DNA from: Chitinophagaceae bacterium
Lineage (GTDB): Bacteria > Bacteroidota > Bacteroidia > Chitinophagales > Chitinophagaceae
DNA length: 64,000 nt
Direction: 5' to 3'
NCBI GenBank assembly: GCA_024707305.1
Contig: JANPZZ010000013.1
Span: 62,001-126,000, forward strand
Shown: positions 1 through 11,677 of the stretch, piece after piece
Layout: each line of letters opens with the position of its first letter
How positions within the stretch are numbered: position 1 is the stretch's first letter
Translations under genes and position numbers: made by a program
The notes under the pieces: generated by a model
The model's database searches: none
Told to the model about the DNA's origin: nothing
The model's input: only the letters and a program-made list of their open reading frames with translations

Positions 1-3000
1 AGCCAGAATTCTGAAAAGCGATTGACACGAAACGCCGCATAATAACCGGAATCGTAAGGCACAATCCGCACGCTGCCCGGAGGAACCCATTGCCAGTTGG
101 TTCCCGTATTATCATCAACGGTTCCGTTCTCGTGGGCTTTCATATTATCGGTGTATTGCGAAATGCCCAGCGTATAGGCCGAAACAACCTTCGGGCAGTT
201 TGCACATCCATTCGCACTACGTAATTGTTCCACTTCTTTATCTGTAAAATAGAAGCGCACATCCACCGAATCAGAAAGGCGTACGAGCGATGATTGCACC
301 ACAATGTTGCGATCGAGGTAATAGGCATTGTTATAACTTCTTACATCATCTTTATTTAAATAAGCTTGCGCGGAAGTATTGCCTAAATCCTGTTGACGGG
401 GATGAATGGCTGCAACGACCTCATTGCCCTGTCGGAATTCGACCCAGTTATTTCCACTAACCGGCAGTTCAATTTTATCACCTGACGCCGCACTGGTTTC
501 AAATATTTTAGATTGAAGATCAAATATATGGATGTCGTCTACAGCAATACCTTCGCGGCTCACATAAGGATCCGATTTCATCACAAAACGAATACGCAGA
601 TTATTATAACCTGTTGGAAGCGGAATCGATGCTACGTGCCAGTTGGTATAATTTTGAACAGCCCACACGTGACCAGTACTGAAGTTTTTATCATACCAGT
701 TCTTGCCTTCCCCTCTGTTTCCCAGTATATTCCAGTTAATACCATCCGTTGAATATTCAACCCAGGCACCATCACAAAGTGCCGTTCCGCAATCTTCAAT
801 ATCTAACGCGGTGCTAAAGCTCAAAATTGGTGAAGTCATTCCTGAAATATCAAAACAGGGCGAATACAGGTAAGAATGTTCCAGGTCGTTGTAGTTGCCG
901 CTGAGTGTCGTCTTCCAGGCATTATTTCCACTTGCCGCAGTTTTTATTTTCACTGATGCGGGTGTACCAAATTCCCAGCTGCTGTTTTTGCCATCGGCAA
1001 ACCAATAATTTTCGCCGGTTTCAAAATCCTGCAGGTAAGGGAACTGGTTTATTACTGGCGAATTTTGCAACACAACACGTGCCGTATCATTATCCTGGAA
1101 ATCGTCCGTTGCAAGGCTTACCCACGTCTCCAGTTTATAGCTTCCAAAACCCGACATATTTGCGCCCTGATTGAATGTATATGTGATGGCTGTGTTTGCC
1201 GGGATGGCAGGAATTATTTCCGTCGTAATGTTTTGTCCGTTTACGCGATAGGAAACAGGTATGTTATTGATAACACCGTTCGCGCTGTTGCGAACGACAA
1301 CACGTACCGGGGTGCTTGTGTTCAGGCCACAGCTTGCTGTGATTGGATTTTCGATTGAAATTAACTGAATATCATCCGTTACATAATAAAGTCTAACATC
1401 ATCAATTGTATAACCGGAACCACTTTTCCTGTCGCTTGCGTTTAAGCGGCCCCATTGTCCCCATTTCACCTGGAAACTACTACTGAAATCCTGGCCATTT
1501 GCCTGCAAAAGATCGCTGACTTCGAGACTGGGGGTTTTTCGATATACGCCTGGTTCATTCCGATCAGCGTCCAGGTCATAGATCAACAACCAGGGATTTT
1601 GATCATTTCCCCTGACCCAAACTCTGTTTGCTGCATTGGCCTGCTGGCCGTGATGCATATACTGAAAGTCAAGCCGCACATCATGCGTAGCGGTGCTATA
1701 ATTTTTAAGATTAAAATTACCAGTGAGGGAGTCAACATTTCCATTTCCGGTATACCGTTCTACATCAAGCGTAATAGCCCTATCACCGGAATACGCATGG
1801 CCACTGGATACGAAACTTCGCAATCTTCCATTTGTTGTTGACCCTACAAAATCAAACTTATCTAAACCTTCCAATCCGGTTTGTCGCGTGGTGTGCGATT
1901 GAATTGGCATGTTTTCAAAATCTTCGACATATGGCAACAGCATTTCCGGATTTACTACCTGCTTTATCACAGCGGTGGCTGTATCGTTCCCTCTTTGGGG
2001 GTCATTCGGATGATCGACCCATGCCTTTAGAATATAAGTGCCCGGCGCTGCAAAGTTGGCTGTTACTGGAAAAGTATAGTTTACGGAACCGCCGGCGCCA
2101 AGAGTTATATTAGGAATCACTGAACTCACTACAGGACCATCATTCACCCGATACCCTACGGGTATAGGACCAGTAAAACTCACATCATCAATATTGCGAA
2201 CAAAGAATCGCACAGTAGTAGTGGCTGACAACTGACGGCTGGTTTCAAGCCTTCCTGAAGTTGCTGGTGCCGAAATCGACAGCGCCCGGAAGTCACCATT
2301 TGAAATCGATCCGGCACAAGTACCCGTTGCAGGGGTTCTGCTTATCGCAAGAGCACGAAGCCCAGCTTTACCGTTTATTCTCGCTCTAACTGTGACAAAA
2401 TATAGCGAGTCTCTATTGAGCCCTCCTATTGTATACGACAACCCGTTTGTTACGACGACCGACCTCATGTCCTCGCCCGAAGAAATCATTACTTCATAAT
2501 CGGTTGCGTCAGGTACCGCTGTCCAGTTAATCGCAATGTAGGTATCACATTGAACTGATGCAAGGGACACAACAGGCACGCCAATAATTACAAAATCTTC
2601 ACTCACCTTTTCAAGTGAAGTAGAGGGTTGAGTAACTCGAATTCTCGCAGCTTCCGACGATATCCCAGCAGGAATATGCCATAGATACTGTTTCAACGAT
2701 GGAGCGACCGAATTGGAAATCAGTTCCCAATTATTTCCATTGTCAATGGAATATTCAAGTCTTAGGTTACCATTTTGAGTACCCATCCAATCCCAGGATA
2801 CATACAGCGAGTCACTACCTGAAAACTTTTCACCACCCAGCGGATAGGTCAGATCCATTCCGTTCTCTAATATATCGTAAACAACAACATAGTCCTGGCT
2901 CGAAGTAATTCTGTGTCCTCTTACCTTCACCTGGTAGGCTCCAGGTTGAGGATTATTAATTACTACCTGTTCAATATTATTAATACGGTCCACCCCACGT

Positions 3001-4773
3001 GTGGCAGGCTGGGTAATATCAATTGGGTTAGTGTTCAATACATAGGGCAATATCGTTCCGCCGGGGCCGCTGACTTCCAGATCGAGATCATGCTGAAGGG
3101 TCTCTGCAGCAAGTGGCATGGCTGCCGGATCATTCCAATGCAACATAATTTTTAACTGACCAACTGGTTCGCCCGCAGGAATTATAATGCTATGTGATGT
3201 TTGTGCTCCTTGCGTGATCTGACCCTGAAAATAATTGGTTGCCTCCAGCATCTTTACAGATCGCAACAGATTCATCCAACCAAACCCATAGGTAAAGTCG
3301 GGTCCCTCCGCCCCAAGGTCAGTTGCACCATTACACAGTACGGCCTTCATCAGCGCGGCGGATGGGTTCAAGTTTCCGTTAAGTTGTTTATATCGCTCGT
3401 ATAATAACGCAAGTCCACCTGACACTGCAGGCGCAGCCATGCTGGTTCCGCTATTACGTCCGTAGGAATTGCTAATAACAGTAGAAGTAACACGTGTGCC
3501 CTGTGCTGTAATCTCCGGTTTTATCCTTCCATCTTTCACAGGCCCTTTACTGGAACCTGCAGCTATTTCTGTGGTTTCCCAGGTATTGCCGACGCTGATC
3601 GAATTCTTAGCCGACTGGTAGGCACCCAGAACATTTCCAAAACCATCGGGATAACTTCCGCAACTCATTAAACCACTATTGCCTGCTGCAAAAACATGCA
3701 TCAGAAACGGATACTGGTTCATCTGTTGATCTACCATTCGGGAATACAGATCATACACCCCGAAACTTTCGCAATCATCCACAATGTTGCCATAGGAATT
3801 ATTGGTAATCACCATTCCATAGTCAGCGATAAAAATTGGCGTATAAAATAATATATTTGAAAATATCTGCGCCACAAAACGGCTTCGATATGCAAACCCT
3901 TTATAGCGTTCGTCACGTATACCCGCACCCGCAATCGTTCCCATAACATGAATACCATGAGGGCCGGAAGTTGCCGACGAATGATTATATGCACGACCAA
4001 TAAGATCTATATGCTGCGTAGGAGTGCCGTCGTCCCCCACTCCTATTACAACTCCCTCACCAGTAAGACCTCGCCCACCTGAAATAGTTGATTGTAACAC
4101 ATTCCCCCGCCCATTCGCACGACTTTTATCGTTCAACGGCTGATCTTTGGCTGGTGCCGCCTGCAGAAATTCCACAAATGAAAGCGTTGCGACTCTCTGT
4201 ATCTCATTGCCCTTAACAACAACAGATATAATTCTATTTGCAGGAAAATCAGACGCCCCAGTCCTGATATTAAGCTTCTTGAGTTCCTCTTTTACCTCCT
4301 GATGCGTAAATCCCGCTGGATAAGCAAACCATAATTCAACGTAGTCTTCACCTCTTTTTTGCCCAATCGGGAACACGTCCTTTTGCGAGTCGTGGCTCCA
4401 TCTTTTGACTGGGAGACAACTCCACTACAGCCCTTGCTCCGGTACGTTTCAATACGTCGGCAGATAATGCGCCCCGAACAATTGCAGTATACGCATTCCC
4501 CGAAACATATTCCTGCAACTCCACACCCGCCTTGCGCAATTGTTCACGCCGCGATTGATCTGGCATTGTTTCAAACTGCACCAACACGAGAGCCTTGTTG
4601 CCTGACCGGGTCAGGCTGCGGTCAAGTGATTTTATTTTGGAGGAAGAAATATTCGCAGTGGGTTCTATTGTACCCGATTGTAACCGGATCTGGTATTTGC
4701 GGTCATTCTGGCCAAACGATGTAGCAACTAAAAACAAGAAGACAATAAGCAGTAGGGTTCCTGGCGATTTCAT
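1..4773 (-). CDS. Secreted multidomain subtilisin-like serine protease (S8), 3' end outside the window
   Basis: Secreted endopeptidase, probably a type IX secretion cargo (inference; gldKLMN lies in the same window). The ATG at 4773 is chosen because it gives a clean 22-residue signal peptide ending ATSFGQ. A propeptide-like region follows, then the S8 domain. Asp is in IGVGDDGTP (codons 4029-4034), His in SGPHGIHVMG (3957-3959), the oxyanion Asn in FAAGNSG, and Ser in GTSMAAPA (3441-3443), at about residues 247, 272 and 443. A fibronectin-III-like unit (about 730-815) and repeated CARDB/jelly-roll-like beta modules follow. The frame is open to base 1, so the expected C-terminal sorting domain cannot be seen. 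The frame is broken once, in the A6 run at 4355-4360 (one base too many), about 138 codons in; both sides are clearly coding, so an indel error is most likely. Confidence 0.87.
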
Positions 4774-4869
4774 AGTGACTGGGCTTACAGGGATAAACGT
4801 ATCCAATAACGTCAGAACCCTTCTTTTCTGATTAATGGCAACGACATTTTTTGGAAATAATACGCGCGA

Positions 4870-7800
4870 TTAGCTGGTCACTTTGCCAAAGCAATAACGA
4901 TGCATGGACTGTAAAAACTGATGGAGTGATTCCATCGACTTAACAGGCTGAATTACAAGCAGAAACAGTTTACCAGTTTGTTTCAGTTTTGCCTTATTCG
5001 TTTCCGTTTGCACAAAGGAAAGAATGCGCGTAAAGAGGTCCGCTTCGAAATAAGGCGAATCGGGGCGGTTGATGAAGAAACAACGGACTGTATCATCTTT
5101 GAGTGACATCTTCTCAAATCCGAGTTCCACAGCCAGTTTGCGGCATCGTACGGTCATGAAGAGGCCATCCACCTGTGGAGGAATGGCGCCAAAGCGATCG
5201 ATCATTTCATCACGCAAATCGAGAAGCTCCTGCTCAGTTTCGCAATTATCCAATCGTTGGTAAAGACTGAGACGTTCAGTGATACTTTCAACGTAGGAAT
5301 CAGGAATCAATATTTCAAGATCAGTATCAATGGTACAATCCTGAACAAAATCGTCCTGCTTATGTATCTCTTCTTTGAAGAGTTCTTTAAACTCGGTACG
5401 TTTCAGTTCGCGGATGGCTTCCTCCAGGATCTTCTGATACATTTCAAAACCAATTTCCGCCATGAAGCCGCTTTGTTCACCACCCAACAGGTTACCGGCG
5501 CCACGAATATCCAGGTCGCGCATGGCAATCTGGAAACCGCTGCCCAGTTCACTGTGTTGTTCCAGGGTTTGTAAACGTTTACGCGAATCGGCAGGCAATG
5601 TGCTCATGGGCGGCGCCAGCAAATAACAAAATGCTTTCTTGTTGCTGCGGCCAACACGCCCGCGCAACTGGTGCAAATCGCTCAATCCAAACTGATGCGC
5701 GTTGTTGACGATGATCGTATTCACATTCGGGATATCAACACCACTTTCCACGATATTGGTACAAACAAGCACATCATATCGACGGTCAATGAAATCAAAA
5801 ATTCTTTCCTCCAGCACATGTCCTTCCATTTGGCCATGTGCATAGCCAATGCTTAAATCAGGACAAAGTCCCTGTATAATCGCCGACATTTCGGCGAGGC
5901 CGGCAATGCGATTGTAGATAAAGAAAACCTGACCACCACGTTCTGTTTCATAATAAATCGCGTCACGGATAAAATCTTCATTGTACACCTGCACTTCCGT
6001 TTGGATCGGCTGTCTGTTTGGCGGTGGTGTATTCATAATGCTCAGGTCACGCGCGCCCATGAGACTAAACTGAAGGGTTCGTGGAATAGGTGTTGCCGTA
6101 AGTGTAAGACAATCCACCGTGGTGCGAAGCGTTTTGATTTTTTCTTTGTGTGCCACACCAAATTTCTGCTCTTCATCCACCACCAGCAAACCGAGGTCTT
6201 TAAACTTTACATCTTTTCCTAACAATCCATGCGTACCAACAAGAATATCAATCTTTCCTTCTTCGAGTTTTTTTAGTGTCTCTTTTTTCTCTTTTGAAGA
6301 TTTGAACCGGTTGATATAATCCACCGTTACGGGGAAATCGCGCAATCGCTCGCTAAATGTTTTATAATGCTGAAAGGCAAGGATTGTCGTTGGCACCAAC
6401 ACGGCTGCCTGTTTTCCATCCACACAGGTCTTAAATGCGGCACGCACGGCCACTTCTGTTTTTCCAAAGCCTACGTCACCACAAACCAGCCTGTCCATCG
6501 GCGACGGCGACTCCATATCTTTTTTCACATCAGCTGTAGCCTTGCTCTGGTCAGGTGTGTCTTCATAAATAAACGAAGCTTCCAGCTCAGTCTGCAGGTA
6601 ATTATCGGGTGAATGCGCAAATCCCTGCTGTGCTTTTCGGGCTGCGTATAGTTTAATCAGGTCGAAGGCAATTTCCTTTACCTTTGTTTTTGTCTTCTCT
6701 TTGAGTTTATTCCATACATCACTTCCAAGTTTATTCACCTTCGGAACGGATCCTTCTTTCCCTGTATATTTTGCAATCTTGTGAAGCGAGTTGATGTTTA
6801 CATACAGGATGTCGCTGTCTTTGTAGATGATGCGAACGGCTTCCTGCAACTTCCCATTCACTTCCATTTTTTGAAGGCCGCTGTAAACCCCTACACCATG
6901 ATCGATATGCGTTACATAATCACCGGGCTGCAGTTCGCGCAGCGTACGCAGTGTAAGCGCTTTATTTTTGTTGTACGCCTGTTTTACACGGTATTTATGA
7001 TATCGTTGAAAAACCTGGTGATCGGTATAACAAACCAGTTTTAAATCTTCATCAACAAAACCTTCGTGGATAGAGGTGTTGATGGGATTGAAAACAAGTT
7101 CAGCTTTCAGGTCATCAAAGATGGTTTGCAACCTTTCCAGTTGACGCGGATTCTCTGCAAACAGGCATATCTGGAACCCTTTTGTTTCCCACGATTTCAG
7201 ATCGCGAATCAACAGGTCAAATTGCCGGTTGAATGCTGGTTGTTCTTTTGTATGGAAAGCAATTTCCAGCGCCGCTCCGCCGTCGGGAAGGTCTGCTCCC
7301 TGGCCCCATACCACCAGGTGGCGATTCATTATAGCGGCATCAAAAGTATCGGCATCCAAAAAATCAGCAATCGATACTTTTTTCTTCAACAACCTGTCTT
7401 CATCCTCGCCTGTATTCACAAACCCCTTCGTTTTACCGGTTGCCGTTGGCGTATTTCTTAAGTCTTCCTGTAAACGAATAAATGCTTCCACATCTTCCAC
7501 CGTTTCCTGTATCCGCTCCCTGCAAAAAGCAGGGTCTTCCATCCAGACCACCGTGTTTTCCGGAAGAAATTCAAACAGGGAAACACGTTTTTCATCTTCA
7601 AATTGCGTATCCACATTCGGGATGATCGAAACCTGTAAAAGTTTGCGTTCACTTAATTGCGTTTCCGGATCAACAATACGAATAGAATCCACATCATTGC
7701 CAAATAACTCGATACGATATGGTTTATCGTTTCCAAAAAGAATAAATATCAACGATGCCTCCACGCAATGCAAACTGACCGGGCTCATAAACAAAATCGG

Positions 7801-8311
7801 TGCGTTCAAATCCGTAATCAGCCAGTTTAATCAGCAACTGCGCCAGGTCCAGTACATCTCCCGATTTTATATGTATAATGTTTTTGGAAAGCCTGTCGGC
7901 CACCACCACTTTTTCCATGAGTGCTTCCGGATACGTAATGAGCACTTTTTTGTTACCGCCGCCTGCAATACGCGTCAAAGCTTCCGTACGCAACATCACG
8001 TGCGACGAATGCAGCAACCTGAAATTTTTCCTGTTCTTAAAAGAAGAAGGAAAATAAAATACATCAAGTGCGCCGGTAATATTTTCTATGGAGTTGTGAA
8101 AGTAGGCGGCTTCTTCAGCGTCGTTCAGCACTACAACATGATTTTGTTGGGCAGCCGACTCATGTGTATATGCCGCGGCGAATGTAAACGCGGGGCTACT
8201 GCCATACAATCCTGAAAGTTGTACCTGTTGCGGCTGGGCATAACTCACCCTGTCCACCAGCTGAAACAGGCGGGGGTTCGATTGGTACCGCTTCAACAGT
8301 TCATTGATCAT
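4870..8311 (-). CDS. mfd: Transcription-repair coupling factor Mfd
   Basis: ATP-dependent translocase that removes RNA polymerase stalled at DNA lesions and recruits UvrA; uvrC lies elsewhere in the window. About 1,146 residues, the usual length. An N-terminal UvrB-like module is followed by the CarD-like RNA-polymerase-interacting domain ([16 protein letters not shown]), a RecG-type helicase core (Walker [11 protein letters not shown], Walker [10 protein letters not shown], motif [12 protein letters not shown]) and the C-terminal TRCF domain. ATG 8311 is preferred over an in-frame TTG at 8326. The frame breaks in the T5 run (A5 on the + strand) at 7735-7739: removing one base joins GGIVDIYSF to [12 protein letters not shown] without a gap. 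Reading this as an indel error rather than a split gene is an inference. Confidence 0.96.
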
Positions 8312-8343
8312 AATTCCGCGTGGCAAAGATAGGGAGAATCGGG

Positions 8344-8508
8344 GATCGATAGTCGATGATCGATAGCCGATGATCGAGTATTGTGTTCACGAAAAATGTC
8401 CGGTGTAAATGACATACATCCAATGAGAGATTGACGGAATCCATCAATAGACATATGCATCTTCACCGGACATTCAATATCGATCATCCCTCGATCATCG
8501 AACATCGC
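8344..8508. repeat. Inverted pair of family-A heptamer arrays flanking a hairpin
   Basis: Family A (GATGNNC, period 7) reads forward at 8344-8378 and in reverse (GATCATC) at 8480-8508. Between them lies an 11-bp perfect inverted repeat, AATGTCCGGTG at 8395-8405 with CACCGGACATT at 8464-8474, whose interior continues as an imperfect stem (ATG-a-CATA against TATG-CAT). The element fills most of the gap between the stop of the small secreted protein (8513) and the mfd start (8311). No gene is seen in it. It could act as a 3'-UTR structure or terminator for the upstream gene, but there is no U-tract. Confidence 0.7.
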
Positions 8509-8512
8509 TCTT

Positions 8513-8824
8513 CTACTGCTGCAAAGCAATTTCGCCAAGGTCAGTTGGTTCGCCATCGCGAACTTCAACGTTGTCGAAAGTCACATCTTTGTAAGGTTCT
8601 TTTGCATCAATGATCACCTTATAGGTTCCAGGTGCTGCGGGAAGACTAAATGCACCAGAAGTTACATTTGTTTTCAATGAATCTGTGCCATTGATGGCCC
8701 AAACTAATTCAACACTATCGCCGGGAGTTACTTTACCGACAATACCTGTTTCTCTGCCACTGAACGCCACAAGACCTAATGCAAAGGCAGCAGCCATACT
8801 AATTGAAAGGAGTTTTCTTTTCAT
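8513..8824 (-). CDS. Small secreted carboxypeptidase-regulatory-like (beta-sandwich) protein
   Basis: A 103-residue protein with a signal peptide (MKRKLLSISMAAAFALGL...), followed by a single Ig-like CarboxypepD-regulatory-type module: TGIVGKVTPGDSVELVW, then a glycine-rich strand (APGTYKVIIDAKEPY) and DVTFDNVEVRDGEPTDLGEI. This fold is common in Bacteroidota cell-surface proteins, where it acts as a structural module. No catalytic residues are visible and the partner is unknown. It lies upstream of mfd on the same strand, but a structured repeat separates them, so co-transcription is doubtful. Function is not assigned. Confidence 0.75.
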   Translation of the reverse strand: MKRKLLSISMAAAFALGLVAFSGRETGIVGKVTPGDSVELVWAINGTDSLKTNVTSGAFSLPAAPGTYKVIIDAKEPYKDVTFDNVEVRDGEPTDLGEIALQQ

Positions 8825-8949
8825 AAGAAAAAATTTAGAACATGAAATAATAGATACCAGTAGTATGGTCTTTTCGGTGTGTAAGCAGTTTCATTTATCC
8901 AACTACTGTGCCAATCACTTTTTTATGTGGAAAACTCGGCTTACTTTAG

Positions 8950-8992
8950 GATCGATGTCCGATGGTCGTTGGTCGGTGAACGATGTCGTATG
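8950..8992 (+). repeat. Family-A heptamer array (forward)
   Basis: Degenerate GATGNNC units (GATGTCC, GATGGTC, TTGGTC, GATGTCG). It faces the reverse array at 9089-9125, so the two form a loose inverted repeat around about 95 bp. This is the only array pair in the window that sits between divergent gene starts rather than at a stop codon. Confidence 0.6.
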
Positions 8993-9088
8993 GACGCGTA
9001 CGAATCGACAAAAGCTATATGTTGCAAAAGAGAATATATAATTTATTTACCTTTTGTTAAAGGAGACTTAACTCTCGAAAAAATTCGG

Positions 9089-9125
9089 TTCATCGGCATC
9101 GAAAAACAGTCATCGAACATCGAAT
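9089..9125 (-). repeat. Family-A heptamer array (reverse)
   Basis: Reverse-orientation units CATCGGC, CATCGAA, CATCGAAC ending 20 bp before the start codon at 9145, so it probably lies in the 5' leader of the reductase mRNA. Confidence 0.55.
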
Positions 9126-9144
9126 CACACAAAACCTGCTTACC

Positions 9145-9919
9145 ATGGCTCTTCAACCCTGGCGTACCGGAAAAGTTATTCGAATTGTACAGGAAACGCC
9201 CTCTACGCGGCGGTACTGGATACAGATTCCTGAGCTCGATCGGTTCGATTTTCAACCGGGGCAGTTCGTGACACTCGACCTGCCGATTCATGAAAAGCCA
9301 AATAAACGCTGGCGTAGTTACTCCATCGCCAGTTGGCCCGATGGAACCAATGTATTCGAACTCGTAATCGTTTTGCTGGAAGGTGGGCTGGGCACCACCT
9401 GGCTTTTTAACAATGTTGTAGAAGGCTCCGAACTGATTCTCCGTGGGCCGCAGGGCGTATTTACACTTCCCGACCCTATCGACCGCGACCTGTTTTTTAT
9501 CTGTACAGGCACTGGCGTGGCGCCTTTCAGAAGCATGGCGCATCATATTCTCAACAACAACATTCCCCATCAGAATATTTACCTTCTCTTTGGCTGCCGC
9601 AAATTCGGAGATGCCCTGTATGCACCTGAACTAAAAGAATTAAGTAGGAATATCCCCAGCTTTCGTTATATCCCAACTTACTCGCGTGAAGTACCCGGAA
9701 ACTACGACCACCTCGTACGAATCGGTTATGTACACCAGGCGTATGAAGAAATCTGCCTGTCGAAAGCGACAATAGATCCCGAAAATCGGGAGCAGAAAAA
9801 AATTATCGCCGGCTTATTTCTATTTATGCGGTTGGAAAAATATGATTGATGAAGCCAAACAACGTATCCAGGCATTAGGCTACGATAGAAAATCCATTCA
9901 TCAGGAGTTGTACGGTTAA
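9145..9919 (+). CDS. Ferredoxin/flavodoxin-NADP reductase-like FAD oxidoreductase
   Basis: Soluble flavoprotein expected to shuttle electrons between NAD(P)H and an iron-sulfur or flavin partner. About 257 residues, the size of bacterial Fpr-type reductases. FAD-binding beta-barrel: FQPGQFVTLDLP and the FAD-contact motif RWRSYSIAS (RxYS). NAD(P)-binding domain: FICTGTGVAPFRSM. The family C-terminus (YFYLCGWKNMI) becomes readable only after correcting the A7 run at 9796-9802, which has one base too many; the corrected protein ends QELYG and stops at 9917-9919. A strong bidirectional terminator follows directly. The electron partner cannot be told from context. Confidence 0.88.
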
Positions 9920-9923
9920 AAGA

Positions 9924-9960
9924 AAAAAGCGCTTCAACTACGTTGAAGCGCTTTTTCTTT
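9924..9960. terminator. Bidirectional rho-independent terminator
   Basis: A 15-bp perfect stem: AAAAAGCGCTTCAAC (9924-9938), loop TAC, GTTGAAGCGCTTTTT (9942-9956), with T-rich tails on both strands. It separates the convergent reductase and glyS genes. Confidence 0.93.
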
Positions 9961-9980
9961 GCTGTGATAAATTGCGTTAA

Positions 9981-11447
9981 TTATAGCGATGACTGTACGA
10001 GCGAAATAATGTTTTCAATTGGAATTCGTTCCTGTTCCATACTATCCCGATAACGGATGGTTACAGTCTGGTCTTCTTTTGTCTGATGATCAACCGTAAT
10101 GCAGAATGGCGTTCCCAATGCATCCATACGACGGTAGCGTTTACCAATTGTATCTTTCTCTTCGTAGAAACAACGGAAATGAGGACGGCATTTGCTCATG
10201 ATCTCTTCTGCAATCTCAGGCAATCCATCTTTTTTGGTAAGCGGGAAAACAGCCAGTTTCACAGGAGCCAGTTTTGCCGGGAGTTTTAATACTACACGGC
10301 TATCTTGTTTATCAGCGGTGCTCAAATCCTGCTCTTCGTAAGCCTGGCTCAATACGGCGAGGAACATTCGATCCAAACCAATGGAGGTTTCAATTACATA
10401 AGGAACATAATTGCCATAAGGTTTGCCAGTTTCAGGATTGTTATCATTATCAAAATACTGTTGCTTTTTACGGCTGTATTTTTCATGCTGGCTCAGATCG
10501 AAATCCGTGCGTGAGTGAATGCCTTCCAGTTCTTTGAATCCGATCGGGAATTCAAACTCAATGTCGCAGGCAGCATCAGCGTAGTGTGCAAGTTTAACAT
10601 GATCGTGATAGCGATATTTTTCTGCCGGCATACCCAGGCTCAGGTGCCATTTCAATCTTTTTCTTTTTTCCAGTGCTCATACCATTCTTTCTGTGTGCCA
10701 GGGCGAATAAAGAATTGCATTTCCATTTGTTCAAATTCGCGCATGCGGAAGATGAACTGGCGGGCAACAATCTCGTTCCGGAAGGCTTTACCTACCTGCG
10801 CAATGCCAAAAGGGATGCGCATCCTTCCTGTTTTTTGCACATTCAGGAAGTTCACAAAAATACCCTGGGCCGTTTCCGGACGCAGGTACACTTTGTTATC
10901 CTCATCATCAGAAGAAGCTGTTGAACCGAATTCGGTAGCAAACATCAGGTTGAACTGACGGATATCTGTCCAGTTAACAGTACCGCTGATAGCACATTTT
11001 ATTTTGTTTGATTCGATGAGCGTTTTCAATCCGGCAAAATCATCCTTTGCCAGCAGCGCATCCATTGATGCCAGCAATTCGTCTGCTTCTTTTTCTTTGC
11101 CTTCTTCTTTCAACGCCTCGGCATGCGCTTCAATCAAATGATCTACGCGATAGCGCTTTTTACTATCCTTATTGTCAATCATCGGGTCGTTGAAATTATC
11201 CACGTGACCAGACGCTTTCCAGGTAGTTGGGTGCATGAAAATTGCGGCGTCAATACCCACAATATTATCCTGCAACTGTGTCATGCTTTTCCACCAGTAG
11301 TCGCGAATATTTTTTCAATTCGCTCCCCATCTGGCCATAATCATACACGGCCTGCAGCCCGTCATAGATTTCACTGCTCGGAAAAATAAATCCATACTCT
11401 TTACAATGCGAAATAATCGCCTGAAGCTTGTTACTATCGTTTGCCAT
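9981..11447 (-). CDS. glyS: Glycyl-tRNA synthetase (single-chain, class II)
   Basis: Charges tRNA-Gly with glycine. This is the homodimeric single-chain form, about 488 residues. Start ATG 11447 (MANDSNKLQ). Visible family features: EIYDGLQAVYDYGQMGSEL near the N-terminus, class II motif 2 (RNEIVARQFIFRMREFEQME), the core segment GTPFCITVDHQT, and motif 3 (ETSIGLDRMFLAVL). There are two frame breaks. In the A6 run at 11310-11315 (minus sense) there is one base too many or two too few; repair restores DYWWKSM. In the paired A-runs at 10658-10669 one base is missing; repair restores ...KRLKWHLSLGMPAEKY. An essential gene cannot be broken twice, so these are most likely indel errors. Confidence 0.95.
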
Positions 11448-11477
11448 AGTTGGCAAAATTAAGGAATGTGACGGGAG

Positions 11478-11677
11478 ATCGGCAAACGGCAAGCGGCAAA
11501 CGTGAAAGAACTAAGGTCTGTGTTTAAATCTGCGTAAATCTGTGTTTAAATCTGTGTGAATCTGTGTGAAATCCCTCCAGGTTACAAGCTCTCCCACAGA
11601 TTTACACAGATTTAAACACAGATTTAAACAGATCTTGTTCGTTGCCGTTTGCCGCTTGCCGCTTGCCGTTTGCCGAT
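11478..11677. repeat. Nested inverted repeat built from family C and family E arrays
   Basis: Order: C forward (11478-11507), E forward (11518-11570), about 28-bp centre, E reverse (11595-11634), C reverse (11638-11677). The outer C arms at 11478-11499 and 11656-11677 are a perfect 22-bp inverted repeat. The inner E arms at 11527-11566 and 11595-11634 match at 36 of 40 positions by eye. Family C units are GGCAAAC/GGCAAGC; family E units resemble AATCTGTGTTTA. The element fills the gap between yihY, whose TGA (11678-11680) touches the outer arm, and the glyS start at 11447. As RNA it would form a long hairpin. Confidence 0.85.

Larger units (their letters stand above)
8825..9144. other. 320-bp divergent intergenic region with two family-A arrays
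   Basis: Lies between the divergent starts of the small secreted protein and the reductase. It holds a forward family-A array at 8950-8992 and a reverse one at 9089-9125. The AT-rich centre contains a short inverted repeat (CAAAAG ... CTTTTG). Both promoters must lie here. The only suggestive box is TACTTTAG near 8942, a poor match to TAnnTTTG. No small gene was found. Confidence 0.5.

Noticed and set aside
4348-4806. Separate small secreted 152-codon gene upstream of the subtilase
   Set aside because: It is the subtilase N-terminus cut off by an extra A at 4355-4360; the protein continues immediately in the next frame.
7229-8215. Long + strand open frame (328 codons) opposite mfd
   Set aside because: Antisense shadow of mfd; composition is S/R/C-rich with no family features, whereas the minus strand gives a full Mfd.
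10652-10669. Programmed ribosomal frameshifting at A-rich slippery runs in glyS and other genes
   Set aside because: Breaks occur in both directions in many unrelated housekeeping genes and without downstream pseudoknots, which fits indel errors better.
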